DNA of 64,000 bases, taken from Asparagopsis taxiformis (taxonomy: Eukaryota; Rhodophyta; Florideophyceae; Bonnemaisoniales; Bonnemaisoniaceae). The stretch covers positions 62,001 to 126,000 of the forward strand of contig JALQPE010002294.1 of assembly GCA_030407315.1 (NCBI GenBank). Reading direction: 5' to 3'. A program made the position numbers and the translations under genes. The notes beneath the pieces were generated by a model that worked only from the letters and a program-made list of their open reading frames with translations, made no database searches and had not been told where the DNA came from. Shown one piece after another: positions 10,662 through 22,500 of the stretch (the first letter of the stretch is position 1; each line of letters starts with the position of its first letter).

Positions 10662-11160
10662 ATGACCAAAATGTTGTACACTCTTTACGCCCTCTTTGTG
10701 CTGGCAGCGCTGTACACCGGTGTACACGCACAGGAAGACGGTGAGCGGCCAAGCTCCAGCAGTGGACGGCGTCCAGACGAGGGGAGGACATTCCGACTGG
10801 CAGTTTCAGCCGAACTTACGGTGTGTTCATCATATGCGAGAGTGGGACCGTACGGATCGGTTGAAGCGAGGCTTTTTCACCGATGATGAGCCACTACGCG
10901 TGAGTGCTTCACATGACTGCAGACGGGAGAGAGTGAGGGGAAGGGCTTTCAGGGACTCTGTGACTGATCATGCCCTGCTATGGCGCGATCAGAGGAATGA
11001 ATTCGATGAGCTCAGGGACTATTTCGAGGAACTGTATCTGTGCGATGAAGACGGACAGGTGGTTGTGGAGAGATTTGAGGGCTCTAATAGGTATCGCAGT
11101 ATCTATGAATGTCGTCGGGCCTATGAGGCGCATGTCGTTAGGTTTGAATATGAGGGTTAG
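10662..11160 (+). pseudogene. Small secreted acidic protein, reading frame split
   Basis: ATG at 10662 begins MTKMLYTLYALFVLAALYTG followed by VHAQ, a clear signal peptide with an AQ-type cleavage site near residue 24. That frame ends at 10886. A second frame, open across the same region to TAG at 11158-11160, encodes an acidic C-terminal region with four spaced cysteines and many Asp/Glu/Arg residues. The two halves probably belong to one protein of about 160 residues joined near 10740-10800, either by a small intron or a lost base. The only GT-AG pair in correct phase that I saw (10741-10762) is too short to be convincing. No family is recognised. A TATA box at 10502 supports a real transcription unit. 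Confidence 0.45.
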
Positions 11161-11780
11161 AAGATATCTGGAGAGCATCAGATAGTCATGTTTCATTTGT
11201 TTCTTGTGAGGGATGTGGTGGTACGAGCAGTATCGCCGTTAGATACTTGAAATAAACTTGTTCGTTTGGTTTGCGCCAATCGTTGAAGTTTGGACTCAAT
11301 TTAGATGTGAAAGAATGGGGTACAGTAGTGATGGAGCGAATATGGTGTAGCACGGCAACGATGGCTGTTCTAGTTGGACTATGTGCCGTTTGTCGATTAG
11401 AAGCATACTTCCGGACAGTAGTCATTTTCACAGGGCATCGTGACACAAAACAGAATGCAGTGTGATTGCGGGTGGGCCGGGACGTTGAGAGTACAAGTAA
11501 TACAAAAATATTATTCCAAGAAGGTCTCAGTAGAATCTTATCCCCAGAGCCAGCAGGCGGATACAGCTGCATATTGAAGATCTATTGGCAGGAAGCGGAT
11601 TTCAGCCATACCGTGTAATTTGCAAACCTTTAATACATTGGACCGGGAGTAGTATGTTCGCAACGAGAAAAGTCGAGAAGCTGAAATTGCTTTCAGTACG
11701 CGGCATTGTTTCTTTGATGTTTAGCATGGCAGAAGAGGTTTCAACACGATGACGAGACATTCGATGCATTGTTGAAATCG
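11161..11780. other. Intergenic, no recognised gene
   Basis: Downstream of the secreted-protein locus and up to the 3' LTR of copia A. Short open frames occur on both strands; none has a recognisable motif. Confidence 0.4.
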
Positions 11781-11959
11781 TGTTGGACAATGGTAGCTCC
11801 TCGCCTACCTTCTCTTTCTTTTGTCTTTACTTGGCAATATATATCTATTCATTGAGCCTTGAGATCGCCGGCGGTGCGTATGACAGGCTGTCTTGTATTA
11901 GCATTCTGACTGTTGATCGCCACGGCGCTTGGCGACTGAGTTGTATTAGCATCCTGACA
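11781..11959 (-). repeat. 3' LTR of copia A copy 1
   Basis: It is 179 bp and carries two partial repeats of a TCAGRATGCTAATACAA unit near its sense start, separated by a segment that can form a CGCCA/TGGCG hairpin. The 5' LTR of the same element has only one unit. Confidence 0.8.
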
Positions 11960-14827
11960 CGCCCCCTGTCGCCAAGGGCGGGGAGATCGATGAGCAGGGT
12001 GCTGGATGGTGTGTCGGGTACGGGATTCTCTGGCGGGGTGGCTATGATATGTAGTTGGGTGGTTAGGTTGGTGAAGGCCCTGGTTGGCATCGGCTTTGTA
12101 AAAATATCGGCTAGCATCTGATTAGTTGGTAGGTAGTGCAGCGCGATGCGGCCTTGTGCTATGTTGTCAATGATGTGGTGAAACTGATGTCGACGTATTT
12201 TCGTCGTTTCGTTGGTGCGGTTTGTGTGGCGATCTGTAGCGCGGATTGGGAATCTGTGAATGTGGTGATAGGTTTGGAGCGAGGGATGAGGGATAGTTCT
12301 TGTAGCATGCCTGCGAGCCAATTGGTTTGGCGAGTGGTGTCAGAAGCCGCTATGATTTCGGCTTCGCAGGTGCTTAGAGCGACCAAAGATTGTCGCTGTG
12401 AACCCCAGCTGATGGGCGAACCATGTAACGTGTGGACAGATCCTGATATAGACTTTCTGGACGTGGGTCGTTGGCGAAGTCTGCATCTGCGTAGGCTAAC
12501 AGTGGGGTGTCATGCGGGTGGTTCGGGAATGAAATGCCATGTGTTGGCGTGTGCTTCAGGAAGCGAATAAGTCGTTTCAAATGTTTCCAATGCCGTTGTG
12601 TTGGCTTGTGGTTAGCTCTGGCGAGTGCGTTTGTGAAAAATTGTATATCTGGTCTTGTAGAGTCGTGAGGTATCGCAGTTCCCAAGATTTCGCGATATGG
12701 CGTGGAAATTGTTTCGTCTAGCTGTTCCTCCGTACTGGGAGGAGAGAGATCGATGCCATCTGAGTATAGGTTGCTGAGAGGTTTGGCGTCGGCCAGGTTC
12801 GATTGGCGACGACGGACTGTATGATATGAGGCTGGGAGATAGTGATACCCAATTCGGAGTGGGTGATTTTCCAATTGAGGTATTGAGTTGGGGGTCCTAA
12901 CCTTTTGATGGTGTATTTGCGAGCAAGCATTTTGTATAGTGCCGTAAGCAAGTTGGGGGATGAGGCGCACGCCAGAAAGTCGTCAATGGTTATGGCGATG
13001 ATTGTGGTGCCGTTCTTGTTTGACCTTATGAATAAGCAAGGGTCGGACTTGGTTTGTGTGAAGCCGTTTGAAAGAAGGTATGTTCGTGCGCCGTCGCAGA
13101 ATTTTTTGCCACCTTGCCGTGTACCGTATAAATTTTTGTCGAGGCGCCCAGTTGGTTCCGGGTGTTTGAAGGTGCCATCGAAAGGGGGTGTTGGCAGATG
13201 AATACTGGCTTGTTGTGGTTGAAGTCTTCGTGCAAGTAGGCTGACGAGATGTCGAAATGCTCGGTGGGGAGCCTGTTTGCGGATGCGTGACAAAGGAGGA
13301 TGCGTATGGTGGCCTTGTCAGCTGTAAATGTGGCGGTGTCGTTTGAGTTGAAGTGCACGTCTGGAAGCATTAGGTCCCCGCGGACTGCGCAGCGCGCTTG
13401 CGCGTTCGGTTATGTTTCCGGCGCTGTCTCGTTTGTACCTGTATGCCATGGTGAGGGTAAGGGTTTTGTGTGAGGGGGACGAGGTGTGGGGGTGTCCATG
13501 TTATAACTTGCATTTGGTCCAGTTTGTCGAGCTCATCATTGTGTTCATGGTGCCAGAGGTGGGCGTCTGGATAGCGTTGCGCTTGTTTGAAGGTTTTGGG
13601 AGCTGGTGTAGTTGGGTTGATGGTTGATGGTATGAATTGTGCGTGCTGGTGAGGGCGGCGGGCGGATGTGCGGAAGGCTATGGAGGTTGTGGCGGATGGA
13701 TCTTTATCCTTGTGGTAAGGGCGAAAGTCTAGTGCAGAGATGTGCATAGATTGGTTGGTGTCGGTGTTGAGAGCCATGATTGTGTGTTGATCCATGCCGT
13801 GGAGGTATCGTATGGGAATGCCTCTGTTGTCGAGTTTGGATTTGGGTGCCAGGTTCGGTGTGTACCCGAGTTGACCGAATGCAAAAAGTCTTTGGATCTT
13901 GGGTTTGTGGCCGTGCCATACGGTGTACGGAATTTGGTTTGTGACGCTATGGAGGGTGATATTTCGTTTGAAGACTGCGTCGTGTAGGGCGTCTTCCCAG
14001 TGTACTGCGTGGAGGCCGCTGTGGAGCAAATTGGCGCGGACGGCGTCCATGAGCGTGCCATTGATGCGTTCGGCTACGCTGTTGTGTTGTGGGGTGTGGG
14101 GTACCGTGCGGATGTGTGTAATTCCGCGGTGGGCGAGCTCGTTCTGGAGCGTGGATGAAAGGTATTCTTTGGCGTTGTCCGATCTGAAGTAGGATGGATA
14201 ATTGTTGTGCAAGGTGCGAATATGTTCCATGACCTGGATGGTGATGCGCGGTATGGCCGATCTGTCGGGTGTACAATGGATGATGATGTAGCGGGATTTG
14301 GTGTCGATGAAGGTGACGAAGTACTTGTTGCCTTGTCTGGAAACGGGGTGAATTGGGCCGCATACGTCCGAGGAGATGTGTTTGCCCGTTTGGTGTTTGT
14401 GGTCAGCGGGATGGTGAGGGGCAGTTTTCAGTTTGGCGAGTGTGCATGCGCTGCATGTAATGTCTGCTGCTGGTTCGTCTGCGTGTGGTGCAAGGGCAGG
14501 AAGCATGGAATGTTTGCACATTTTACGGATGGTGGCTGGGTTGGCGTGGGACATTTGGAGATGAAGATTATGACCGGGGTCAGGTGGGGTTAGTTGCTCT
14601 GTGATGTCGATTTCTGTTGTTGGTTCCGTTTGTTTTCGTGGCAAGATGTAGTGATGGGAGTCTGATCGGCGCGGTCGTCCGTGTGTGAGTGATGGAATTG
14701 GGGTGGTAGTGGTTTGGGAGGGGTTTGTGCCGATGCACTGGGAGCGGTGTAAGTGGTTTTGTAGATGGAGGGGGTTCGGCGAGGTTTGGGTTTTGGTGGT
14801 GTGTGTGAACGGGGAGACTGGCGCCAA
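11845..14827 (-). pseudogene. Pol (integrase-RT-RNase H) of copia A copy 1, frameshifted
   Basis: Order on the sense strand is copia type. Integrase (14827-13370) has an H-H-C-C zinc region and the triad DVCGP, FRSDNAKEYL and NSVAERINGTL. RT pieces follow at 13370-13026 and 13293-12718, with FDISSAYLHEDF and ITIDDFLACA. RNase H pieces are at 12970-12374 and 12321-11845, with YADADFANDP and STCEAEIIAASD. At least three single-base shifts separate these pieces, for example near 13410, 13190 and 12460. Several are at short homopolymers where copy 2 has one more or one fewer base. The last frame reads into the 3' LTR. Decay or assembly error both fit. Confidence 0.8.
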
Positions 14828-16260
14828 GGTTTTTGGTGGTCTAGCAGCTTAGTTTTGGTACGTGTGTTTTGGGATGGGGCGGATGGGTGAGGAGGTGTTT
14901 GCATACGACGACGTGGTCGTGTTGACGAAGTGGTTGACGTTGTTGGGGCTGGGGATGGAGCAGTACGAGCGGATGTCGGCGGTTTGGTTGATGAGCGTGT
15001 GGAATTCGTGGTGGTGTGTAGGCATCGTGGTTTGGATGGGGAAGGAATTGATGGTTTACTGTCAAGCACGTATGCGCCGTTGTGGAATGATGCGATTTTG
15101 GTGCGGTTGGGTTGGTTGTGGCGGCGCAAAAGTGCCTCGTTACTTGTGAATGTCACGTCTCCGTGTCTGGTCGCAAGACTGTTGACGGAGATGAGATTCT
15201 GTTGGACGTCCGGTGCGACGATCGCGTCCGGGATGCGTAATGAGCCGCATTTAGTGGGTATCTTGATCGGTCCACGGTGGGTGATGCGATGTTGTCGGTT
15301 AGCGGCTGTTCTTGTAAACCATGGTTTCTTGACGGGCTTCATTCCGGGGTGTGGGCGGCGGATATGGGAGGGAAAGGCACCGGAGTCCAAAATGAACTTA
15401 CCATCGTAGCAAGAATCGTTGTCTTCGGTTGAGTTGGTGTCGTGAGGAGCTGCATCGCGAGGTTGGATGGCGTGTGCTCTGGAGTCGTGCGTGCAGGTCA
15501 GTTGCGCTCTGCATTCGCGGTTCGAATGATGCGGCGAGCGGTGGAGGGTGCACCATTTTCTGGAGGTTGGCGGCTTTTGCCACTGGGAATGGTGGCGTAC
15601 ATTGCGCGAGTATTGGCGATACGTTGTGGGTCGAGGTGTAGGGGGCTTGGTTGTCTTGTGTATCTGGATATTGGCGCTCGCGCGTCGTATTGCTGAGGTG
15701 AATTCCGCTATGGTTGACGGTGGGTTGTGTGTGAAAATCGCGTATGTCATTTGGTAGTCGGGGTGGTTTCGGATGCCTTGGAGCATGAATTTTAGCGATG
15801 TAGACTCTTTGTCGATGAGCGGGTATCCGGCACGACGCATTTTGGAACGGATGAGGTCGTGCTCTTTGATGTACGTTTCGAGGTTGTCGCCGATGTTGAA
15901 TGTGATGGAGCGTGCGGTGTCTTCGAGGAGGGAGTGGTCTATGGTTGTTAGCTCGGTTACAATGTTTTGGACTTGCTGTAAGAGGAGGTGTGGATGGAGC
16001 TTAAGGGATGCGGAGTCGAGGCGTGAGATGATGTCTTTGGGTAGGCTGGCTAGGATCAGGAGGGAGAGGCGGTCTTGGTTGCGTTTGAAGGCTGTGAATT
16101 CTGTAGGATCGGTGGGGGCGGTGGTGGCAGGGTTAAGGTGGATTTCGAGGTTGAGATCCGAGGCGAGCACTTCCAGGGTGCGTTGCCAGTACTCGAAGTG
16201 TTCGATGTCGAGGGGAGGGAGGTAGGTGCGATCCATTTGTGTTGAGGGGATTGGGGGCAA
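14590..16260 (-). CDS. Gag-protease of copia A copy 1
   Basis: A 556-residue frame starts at 16260, 33 nt inside the 5' LTR. The N-terminal 200 residues have the helical retrotransposon Gag_Copia-like pattern (LEVLASDLNLEIHL, LLILASLPKDIISRL, IKEHDLIRSKMRRAGY). A Cys/His-poor, His-rich linker follows. Then FILDSGAFPSHI near residue 290 supplies the aspartic protease DSGA site. The C-terminal part is Thr/Pro/Ser-rich. The frame overlaps the start of the integrase frame (14827) by about 240 nt, so pol would need a frameshift. It is almost identical to the frame at 56201-57871, showing that this part is under little decay. Not a host gene. Confidence 0.85.
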   Translation of the reverse strand: MPPIPSTQMDRTYLPPLDIEHFEYWQRTLEVLASDLNLEIHLNPATTAPTDPTEFTAFKRNQDRLSLLILASLPKDIISRLDSASLKLHPHLLLQQVQNIVTELTTIDHSLLEDTARSITFNIGDNLETYIKEHDLIRSKMRRAGYPLIDKESTSLKFMLQGIRNHPDYQMTYAIFTHNPPSTIAEFTSAIRRASANIQIHKTTKPPTPRPTTYRQYSRNVRHHSQWQKPPTSRKWCTLHRSPHHSNRECRAQLTCTHDSRAHAIQPRDAAPHDTNSTEDNDSCYDGKFILDSGAFPSHIRRPHPGMKPVKKPWFTRTAANRQHRITHRGPIKIPTKCGSLRIPDAIVAPDVQQNLISVNSLATRHGDVTFTSNEALLRRHNQPNRTKIASFHNGAYVLDSKPSIPSPSKPRCLHTTTNSTRSSTKPPTSARTAPSPAPTTSTTSSTRPRRRMQTPPHPSAPSQNTRTKTKLLDHQKPWRQSPRSHTPPKPKPRRTPSIYKTTYTAPSASAQTPPKPLPPQFHHSHTDDRADQTPITTSCHENKRNQQQKSTSQSN

Positions 16261-16292
16261 TCGTGTGCAGTGGGCGTAAAAAGGCCGATAAC

Positions 16293-16424
16293 CTGTTGGA
16301 CAATGGTAGCTCCTCGCCTACCTTCTCTTTCTTTTGTCTTTACTTGGCAATATATATCTATTCATTGAGCCTTGAGATCGCCGGCGGTGCGTATGACAGG
16401 CTGTCTTGTATTAGCATCCTGACA
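16293..16424 (-). repeat. 5' LTR of copia A copy 1 (short form)
   Basis: Matches the 3' LTR but lacks about 48 bp at the sense start, consistent with recombination or slippage between the two internal TCAGRATGCTAATACAA units. The same short form is the 5' LTR of copy 2 at 57905-58035. Confidence 0.8.
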
Positions 16425-16458
16425 TAATTTCAGCTGCAAATGTCTACAACCTACCGAC

Positions 16459-18279
16459 ATGGCCCATTATTTTCTCGCCCCCCTTCTTCTCCTCCTGATC
16501 ACTTCAACTCTCGCTTCACCAGCCCCTCGAGCCTCCAGAACCACTAACGAAACACGCCCTTCCAAATTCAATCTCGACCAAATGCACATCTTAACTTGAA
16601 ACTCCGAAAGCTCCGAATGCACCAATTCCCCCGCCGTTTGCGTCATGGTCGCATTCCTTCCTTTGCCTCACCTCTGGATCTCAACTCAATTCAGCGTCAA
16701 GCACTGGGCTTCGTCGGAGATTCTTGCAGTTCATCCTCTCCCTGCGTTCCCCCACGTGTTTGCATAGACCCCGACGTCCTGCACCTTGAACTGTGCTCCA
16801 AAAGTTCTACACAATGTTTCTGCAGCTACAGCTCCAAGAAAGATAAGCTGTGCAGTTGTGAAAAACCCTGCCAGACCGGTGAGCGATGCGTACACGATCA
16901 ATCTGGTGAAAATACCTGTCTCTCGTCCAATATTCCGGGCAATGATATTCAGTGTGAAACTACTGTCAACCCTATCCGTCCTCATTTCAATTTTGAGGCA
17001 TGCACCGAGACGGAACAGTGTGCCGAAGGCCACTCATGCTTGCACCCACTTTTAGATGGAAACCATGTCCCATGTGATGGGCAGGGATTATGCTACTGCC
17101 TCGCTGACGATCTTGACGACTTTTTATGCTCGTGTAAGTACCCTCAATGCCCTGAAGGTGAGAAATGTACGTCGGACAATTCGGTGAGTTTTTGCTCTTC
17201 TATCGCCTTGAACAAGCCAGATGTAGCTTGTCCCTCCGAAACACCGCAACCGGTCCTGACCTCCGTAGAAAAAAGTTTTCCGAGGAACCGTGTACAACAA
17301 GTGCAGAATGCGCAGCTCCAAGAGTGTGCTCTACATTTGCTTTCGGAAGTTTTTTGAAACAATGTGACGGAGAGGGATTGTACATGTGTTTCCCAGAGAA
17401 GCTGAAGATCATGTTTGCTCATGCAAAAATTCCGAGTGTCTACCGGGTGATACTTGTTCCTTTAAACCGGCAGAAGCGTACTGCATTTCGGAAGCTCTGC
17501 AACCCCATCCGTTGTTTTGCAATAACTCAATTACAGCTATTCCAAGTCCTTTATTCGAGGATGGGACAGAGACACCAGATCCTATGGACAAGAATCGGAA
17601 GAAGTTCAATCACGAGATCTGTCGGACAGATGACGAATGCGCTGGAAATCGAGAATGTGTAGATGAAAATGACAGGAAATGCAATGGATCTCGCAAGTGC
17701 ACTTGCTGGCCGCGAAATGAGCAGTTTTACAAGTGCTCATGTGAAAATCCCAGGTGCATGAAAGGAGACGTGTGTGGATTTCATCCGGATTATCTTCATT
17801 GCATGTCGACCAACATTGTTACACATCCTAATCGCTGTCCACCACCCTCTGAATCATCTGCAGCCGTCATGCAGCCTCTTCCCAGCGAAACGACTCCTCT
17901 ATCACCAGGGCCGAGCCAAGCAATTCCTTCTCTACAGCCTATTCCAACCAATAACGCATGCATAGACGCAAAAGCTCTTGCCAATTTCCATCCCGACGAC
18001 CTGGTATTCAAAACCACGCCCGTCAGCAGAGTACTATGTGATCAGTCGGGAAGCTGTGCGACACCGGGTCATATCGTGCAGTATATGGGTTCTGTAGTGA
18101 TGATGAAAACATATTGCGAGAGGGTTGGGTGTGAGGAGAGAGTGAAGGAGGTGAATAGTCCAAGATATCACAGAGGAATTCGGGTAGCGTCGAAGACGAA
18201 TGGGCTCGATTTTACGGCGTTTGCGGCACGGTTTGAGACGAGGGGAGAGGAAGCTCTTCTATCAGCGCTGTTCGAGTAG
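16459..18279 (+). pseudogene. Secreted cysteine-rich repeat protein, broken
   Basis: ATG at 16459 opens a signal peptide (MAHYFLAPLLLLLITSTLAS). The frame meets TGA at about 16597 where the family would have cysteine (ILT-stop-NSESSECTNSPAVC). Further frames carry about five units of a Cys-rich repeat: C-x4-5-C, a C-x-C pair, CSC-x4-C-x2-G-x2-C, and a final C. Examples are EACTETEQCAEGHSC, FLCSCKYPQCPEGEKC and YKCSCENPRCMKGDVC. A Pro/Ser-rich linker leads to a C-terminal domain with CDQSGSCATPGH and LDFTAFAARFETRGEE. Frames shift near 17270 (an A6 run) and near 17385. The arrangement resembles extracellular repeat proteins of red algae; function unknown. The copia 5' LTR ends only 34 nt before ATG, so its own promoter is probably lost. 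Confidence 0.65.
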
Positions 18280-19072
18280 GACTGTGACCGATGGCTTGAT
18301 ATCGGTTTATTATATGAGACTAAATTATCCATTTTTGAAAAGCGGAAACAGTATCTGTCGCAGCATCTTTCAGCAGCTTGACACATGCAGCAGAGAAAGA
18401 GTGCTGATAGGTTTTGCTACTGGTAGCAGGGACGACTGTAGCGATGCTGTAGTAGCGAAGCTGTGAGAGTGCAAAGTGTATCTGTGCTCACATCCCCACT
18501 CAGGTTTTACTTTAAAGGGCTTACATGCCACTGGCTATGGGAATCTACATGCTCAATACCAATACTGTATCAAAGGTATCGCTATCCATGATTATGTCTA
18601 TTGTATCAATATTAGTCATACTTATTCAAATGCTGTGTCTAGTGACTGTTCAGCTTCGTGGCATCAGTATGGATGGCAATGATATTTGGTTGGCTTTGGA
18701 GATGGTAGCAGTCTAGGTGTTTTGTGGTTATCTCATTGGTCAGTCAGACTGCAAGATTCATACATTTCACAGAAACAGTTTATCGCTGATCTGAAGGTTG
18801 TAAATAACCATTGTACCACACGTCTCGTGTAACTTGGTGGTTGCACGAGAATCAGGGATTCATCCCACAAGGTTTATGCAGCGATGCCACACGTGTGGTA
18901 TGACGCTCCCAAGGTAAGTGCAAACCACAGATGTCGCTAGGGATCTGGAAAAGGAATATCACTCTCTTAGAATATATTCAAACGGAGGGTGAAGTAATAA
19001 TTTCTAGCTGCAAAGCACAGGGGGCAATGCGAATCGATAATCTGGAGCGAAAGGAGAGGTGGTGAGAAGCTC
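18280..19072. other. Intergenic, no recognised gene
   Basis: Between the Cys-rich locus and the gypsy element. Open frames are short and featureless. Confidence 0.4.
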
Positions 19073-19076
19073 TAGC

Positions 19077-19559
19077 TGTAGACTGTCTCGGTGACATCCA
19101 GTCCAATCGTTGGGCGTTGATTGAATGAGGCAGTAATAATACCAGGTGAATGTAAACTGGTTATCACCAGCAGGTTTAATGTGTGTACAAGTTATGGACT
19201 TGTATCTCGGCAAGTTATCACTTGCTTCAGTTTGCAAGAGCTATTGCTCTCTCTCTGATGAAGTTGTTCTGATGATCGCTGATGATCGCTGATGATTGCT
19301 CATGCTCTCTCTTGCAACCTTCAGCATTCTCTATCTAATATACTATTTTGTAATCTAGCTGTTCATCCTTGTCGTGTGTTACTCTGTGGTTCACAGTTAA
19401 TGTGAGCCATTAATGTATGAACGTCCTAATTTGTTCAATTACTTAATTATTTCAACGTTCATGTTATTGAACGTTTCAGCTTGAAGATAATGTCAGCTTG
19501 ATTTTCAGCTGAGCTGTACCAAGACATTCCACAGTGCTTGAAGTGCTCGAATGTCTACA
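19077..19559 (-). repeat. 3' LTR of gypsy element
   Basis: It is 483 bp, with TG...CA ends and a short tandem run GATGATCGCT x3. Inner neighbour is the chromodomain end of pol. Confidence 0.85.
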
Positions 19560-19596
19560 CTGCCCCATGTTCTATTGTGATAGAACATTCAAATAG

Positions 19597-22500
19597 TCAT
19601 TTGGGTACTGTTATATGCTTCATTGCCTGCTTGGAAATTCTGCTGCCTTCATTGGAAAGATATTCCTTCAGCATGTCAGGCACATCTTCGCTTAGATTAG
19701 TTATGGGCTCCCATGTGTTATCACACATATCTGGCAGCCCTTCCCATTCCACTCTAATTTGGAATGTATTTCCATCCTTCCGTATGCCCTTGAGGCATTT
19801 GATCTCTTCATACTGCTCTTCACTGTGTCTTGCATGAGAAATGAGTTGTTGAGATGCTTCTCTTCCGTCCATGTCACTTCTATACAAAACGATCCTCGAT
19901 GCATGTACTCGTTCTGTCTGATTATCAATCAGACTTGTGACTTCATAAACCAAATGGTTCATTACTCTAGTAATGCGTTTTGGTCCTTGCCATTTAAATG
20001 TCAACTTGTGACCTCGATCCTGTGCTTTACGCACAAGTACGAAATCTCCTTTCTCATATGATGGCTTCACAATGTTTGTTCGCTCATTGTGAGCTCTGAT
20101 TTGTCGTTTCCTGTTACTTGATATATGTTTTGTAATGATAGAATGCATTGCATCAAGCGACTTCTGTAATCGTTCGATCTCAATTATCTTCTGGCATGCA
20201 TTGAATGTGATCGGAGTTGTGAAAGAAACTTCTTTCATGTGGTTGAATGGGGTTATTCTCGAAGGTTTTTATACCAGTCATTACTTCGAGTGGTGATCTG
20301 AATATTCCGTCCTCCCTTTTTCCAAACCTTGGTATGGGGGATTCATTAATAATTTTCTGAACCAATGGTAGCACTGTAGGCCAGTCCTGTGGTGCAAGAT
20401 GTAGTTCAGATAGTAGCGCAGTTGTAGCTCGTAAGACTTCTCGACAGCATCTCTCTACCGCACCGTTACTCCAAGGACAGTACGCAGTTGTAAACTGATG
20501 TCTGATATGTTGACTCTTAGCCAACTGACTCATTACACTGTTCTTGAAATGAGATCCCTGGTCTGATACCCATATGTCCATACATGTGAATATACTTATC
20601 CACTTAGATATATGAATCGTGGCTGTCTCTGCATCGGCTTTCTTTGCAGTACATAGCCATGTGTAGCATGAAAATCCATCCCTAAGAATCAATACGTATC
20701 GTTGTCCTTCAATACCTCGCCCCATGTATAGGTAGTCGAAGTGTAACACTTGATTTGGTCTTGTGGCAATGTCTCTATTTCCTAGTGGTCGTGGTACGCG
20801 ATCACCGCTCAGAGACATGATGCAATGTATGCATGACTTGACGAACATGGTGCAATCGTCCTTCATTGTTTTCCAATGATATTGTTCAGATAGTATGCTT
20901 AGGGTAGAGCTTATACCTCGATGTCCATTGTATCCACAATGCGATATTACTAGTAGCTTCATCTGAAGCTCTATGTCCATCTGTGGTATCCATATCTTCT
21001 TTGATATGGTTACCATCTCTTTTCCGTTACACTCCGCAGCAGGTGGCATTTCTGCTATGTGTCTCTGTTGGGAATGTCTTATAGTTTCGGCAGTTGGCCA
21101 TACAAAGTCATCTGATAATGGTGAGTCCACGATGTCACTATGCGCATCGTTCGTTTGCTTGACTGCCTTGATTTTCGAAGACACGTTTTTGTTGCGATAT
21201 CCGGCAAACCAGCGTGTCATGATGTCAGCCATGACATTCGAATGTCCCGGCACATGTTCAATAGTATATTGAAATCGTGAAAGATACAACGCCCAGCGCT
21301 GCACCTTGTTGACAACATGTCTTCCTATAGAAGGTTCCATGCTGAGTGGGTTGTATACAAATAGCAAGTTTCTATGGTCAGTATACACATGAGTGCATTT
21401 GTTTCCAAATAGAAGGTAATCAAGTCTCTTGAATACTTGATATATGGCATATCCTTCTTTCTCATACGTGGACCAGTGAGTTTCACTGTCTTTAAAGGCT
21501 GCACTTAGAAATGCTAGTGGTTTATGTTGCTGTGTTTCCACGGGTTTTTGTAATTCGTCATTATCACATTGAGTGACGACTGCAGCCCAGTGACTGTCTG
21601 ATGCATCGGTGTATATGCATTTTGGTTTGTCCGGTTCTTGATGGACAAGTTTGACAGAATTCTTTAGGCTGTCTTGTAGTTGTGTGAATGCAATTTCATG
21701 CTGCTGCCCCAAGACAGGCTAGAGAGTGGCATATTTGCAATAGATCGCTTCGTCCTCTTTCCAGCTTTTTTGTAGGCTTCTTCCAACACCTTTCGCAGAT
21801 CACTGATGCGATTAGCGAAGTCTGGTATAGCTTGCGACATCCACTGTAAGCAGTGTATGTATTGTGACAATTCCCCTGCCGTTTGCGGTTGGGATATTTC
21901 TTTAAGACCACTCAGATTATTGGGGTCAAAGTGCATTCCATCTTTGTCTATGATTCGGCCGCACCACCTTACTGAAGTGGTGAATAAGGTCGATTTGGTT
22001 GCTGATACCTTGAGGTTCCTGTCCCTACATATGTGTAGAAACTTCTCCAGTACGTCCATGAGTCCTTGCTCATTCTTATGGTGAATTATAAAGTCATCCT
22101 GCCATGCTTTGACATTGTCTCGTATTTCAACAAAGCATGGCTCAACTCGTGATTGGAAGTTGCAAGCTGAGTTCTTTGCACCTTGTGGGGTTCGTGTCGG
22201 TTTCCATATACCGTCGGGAGTGATAAAACTAAATGCATCCTGGCTGTCTGCATCTAGCGGTAATTGCCAGTATCCAGAACAGAAATCCAGAGATGCAAAA
22301 CACTGACTGCCAACAAAGTCTGTGCATTCACTCTCGATGTGTGGCATCGGCCATCCAACTGGAATTGTGGCGGCGTTTACAGGTCTGTAGTCGAAAGTAA
22401 TACGAAATTTCTTCGACTTTGGTTTGGGTACAAGCAGCGGAGCTGCTGCCCAAGTAGCGTTCTTGTTTTCCATGATATATCCATATTCATGTGCACGTTT

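Larger units (their letters stand above)
11781..16424 (-). mobile_element. Ty1/copia retrotransposon, family A, copy 1
   Basis: Sense strand is minus. The 3' LTR is at 11781-11959 (179 bp) and the 5' LTR at 16293-16424 (about 131 bp). Both have TG...CA ends (TGTCAGGATG...GTCCAACA in sense). A purine-rich tract (AGGGGGCG) directly precedes the 3' LTR. Gag-protease is open; the integrase-RT-RNase H part is broken by frameshifts. Flanks are aatcg on the left and taatt on the right, so no target duplication is seen. The element directly abuts the 5' side of the cysteine-rich gene at 16459. A second copy, split by another element, lies at 42417-58035. Confidence 0.85.

Noticed and set aside
10741..10762. 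22-nt GT-AG intron joining the two frames of the secreted protein
   Set aside because: The phase works but the length is far below normal introns; a sequence indel is equally likely.
15773..16225. 150-codon plus-strand frame, repeated at 57384-57836
   Set aside because: It is antisense to the copia Gag frame and GC-rich; both copies mirror the conserved Gag coding sequence. Shadow frame.
11776..16429. 5-bp target duplication for copia A copy 1
   Set aside because: Flanks are aatcg and taatt; shifting the boundaries by a few bases gives no match.
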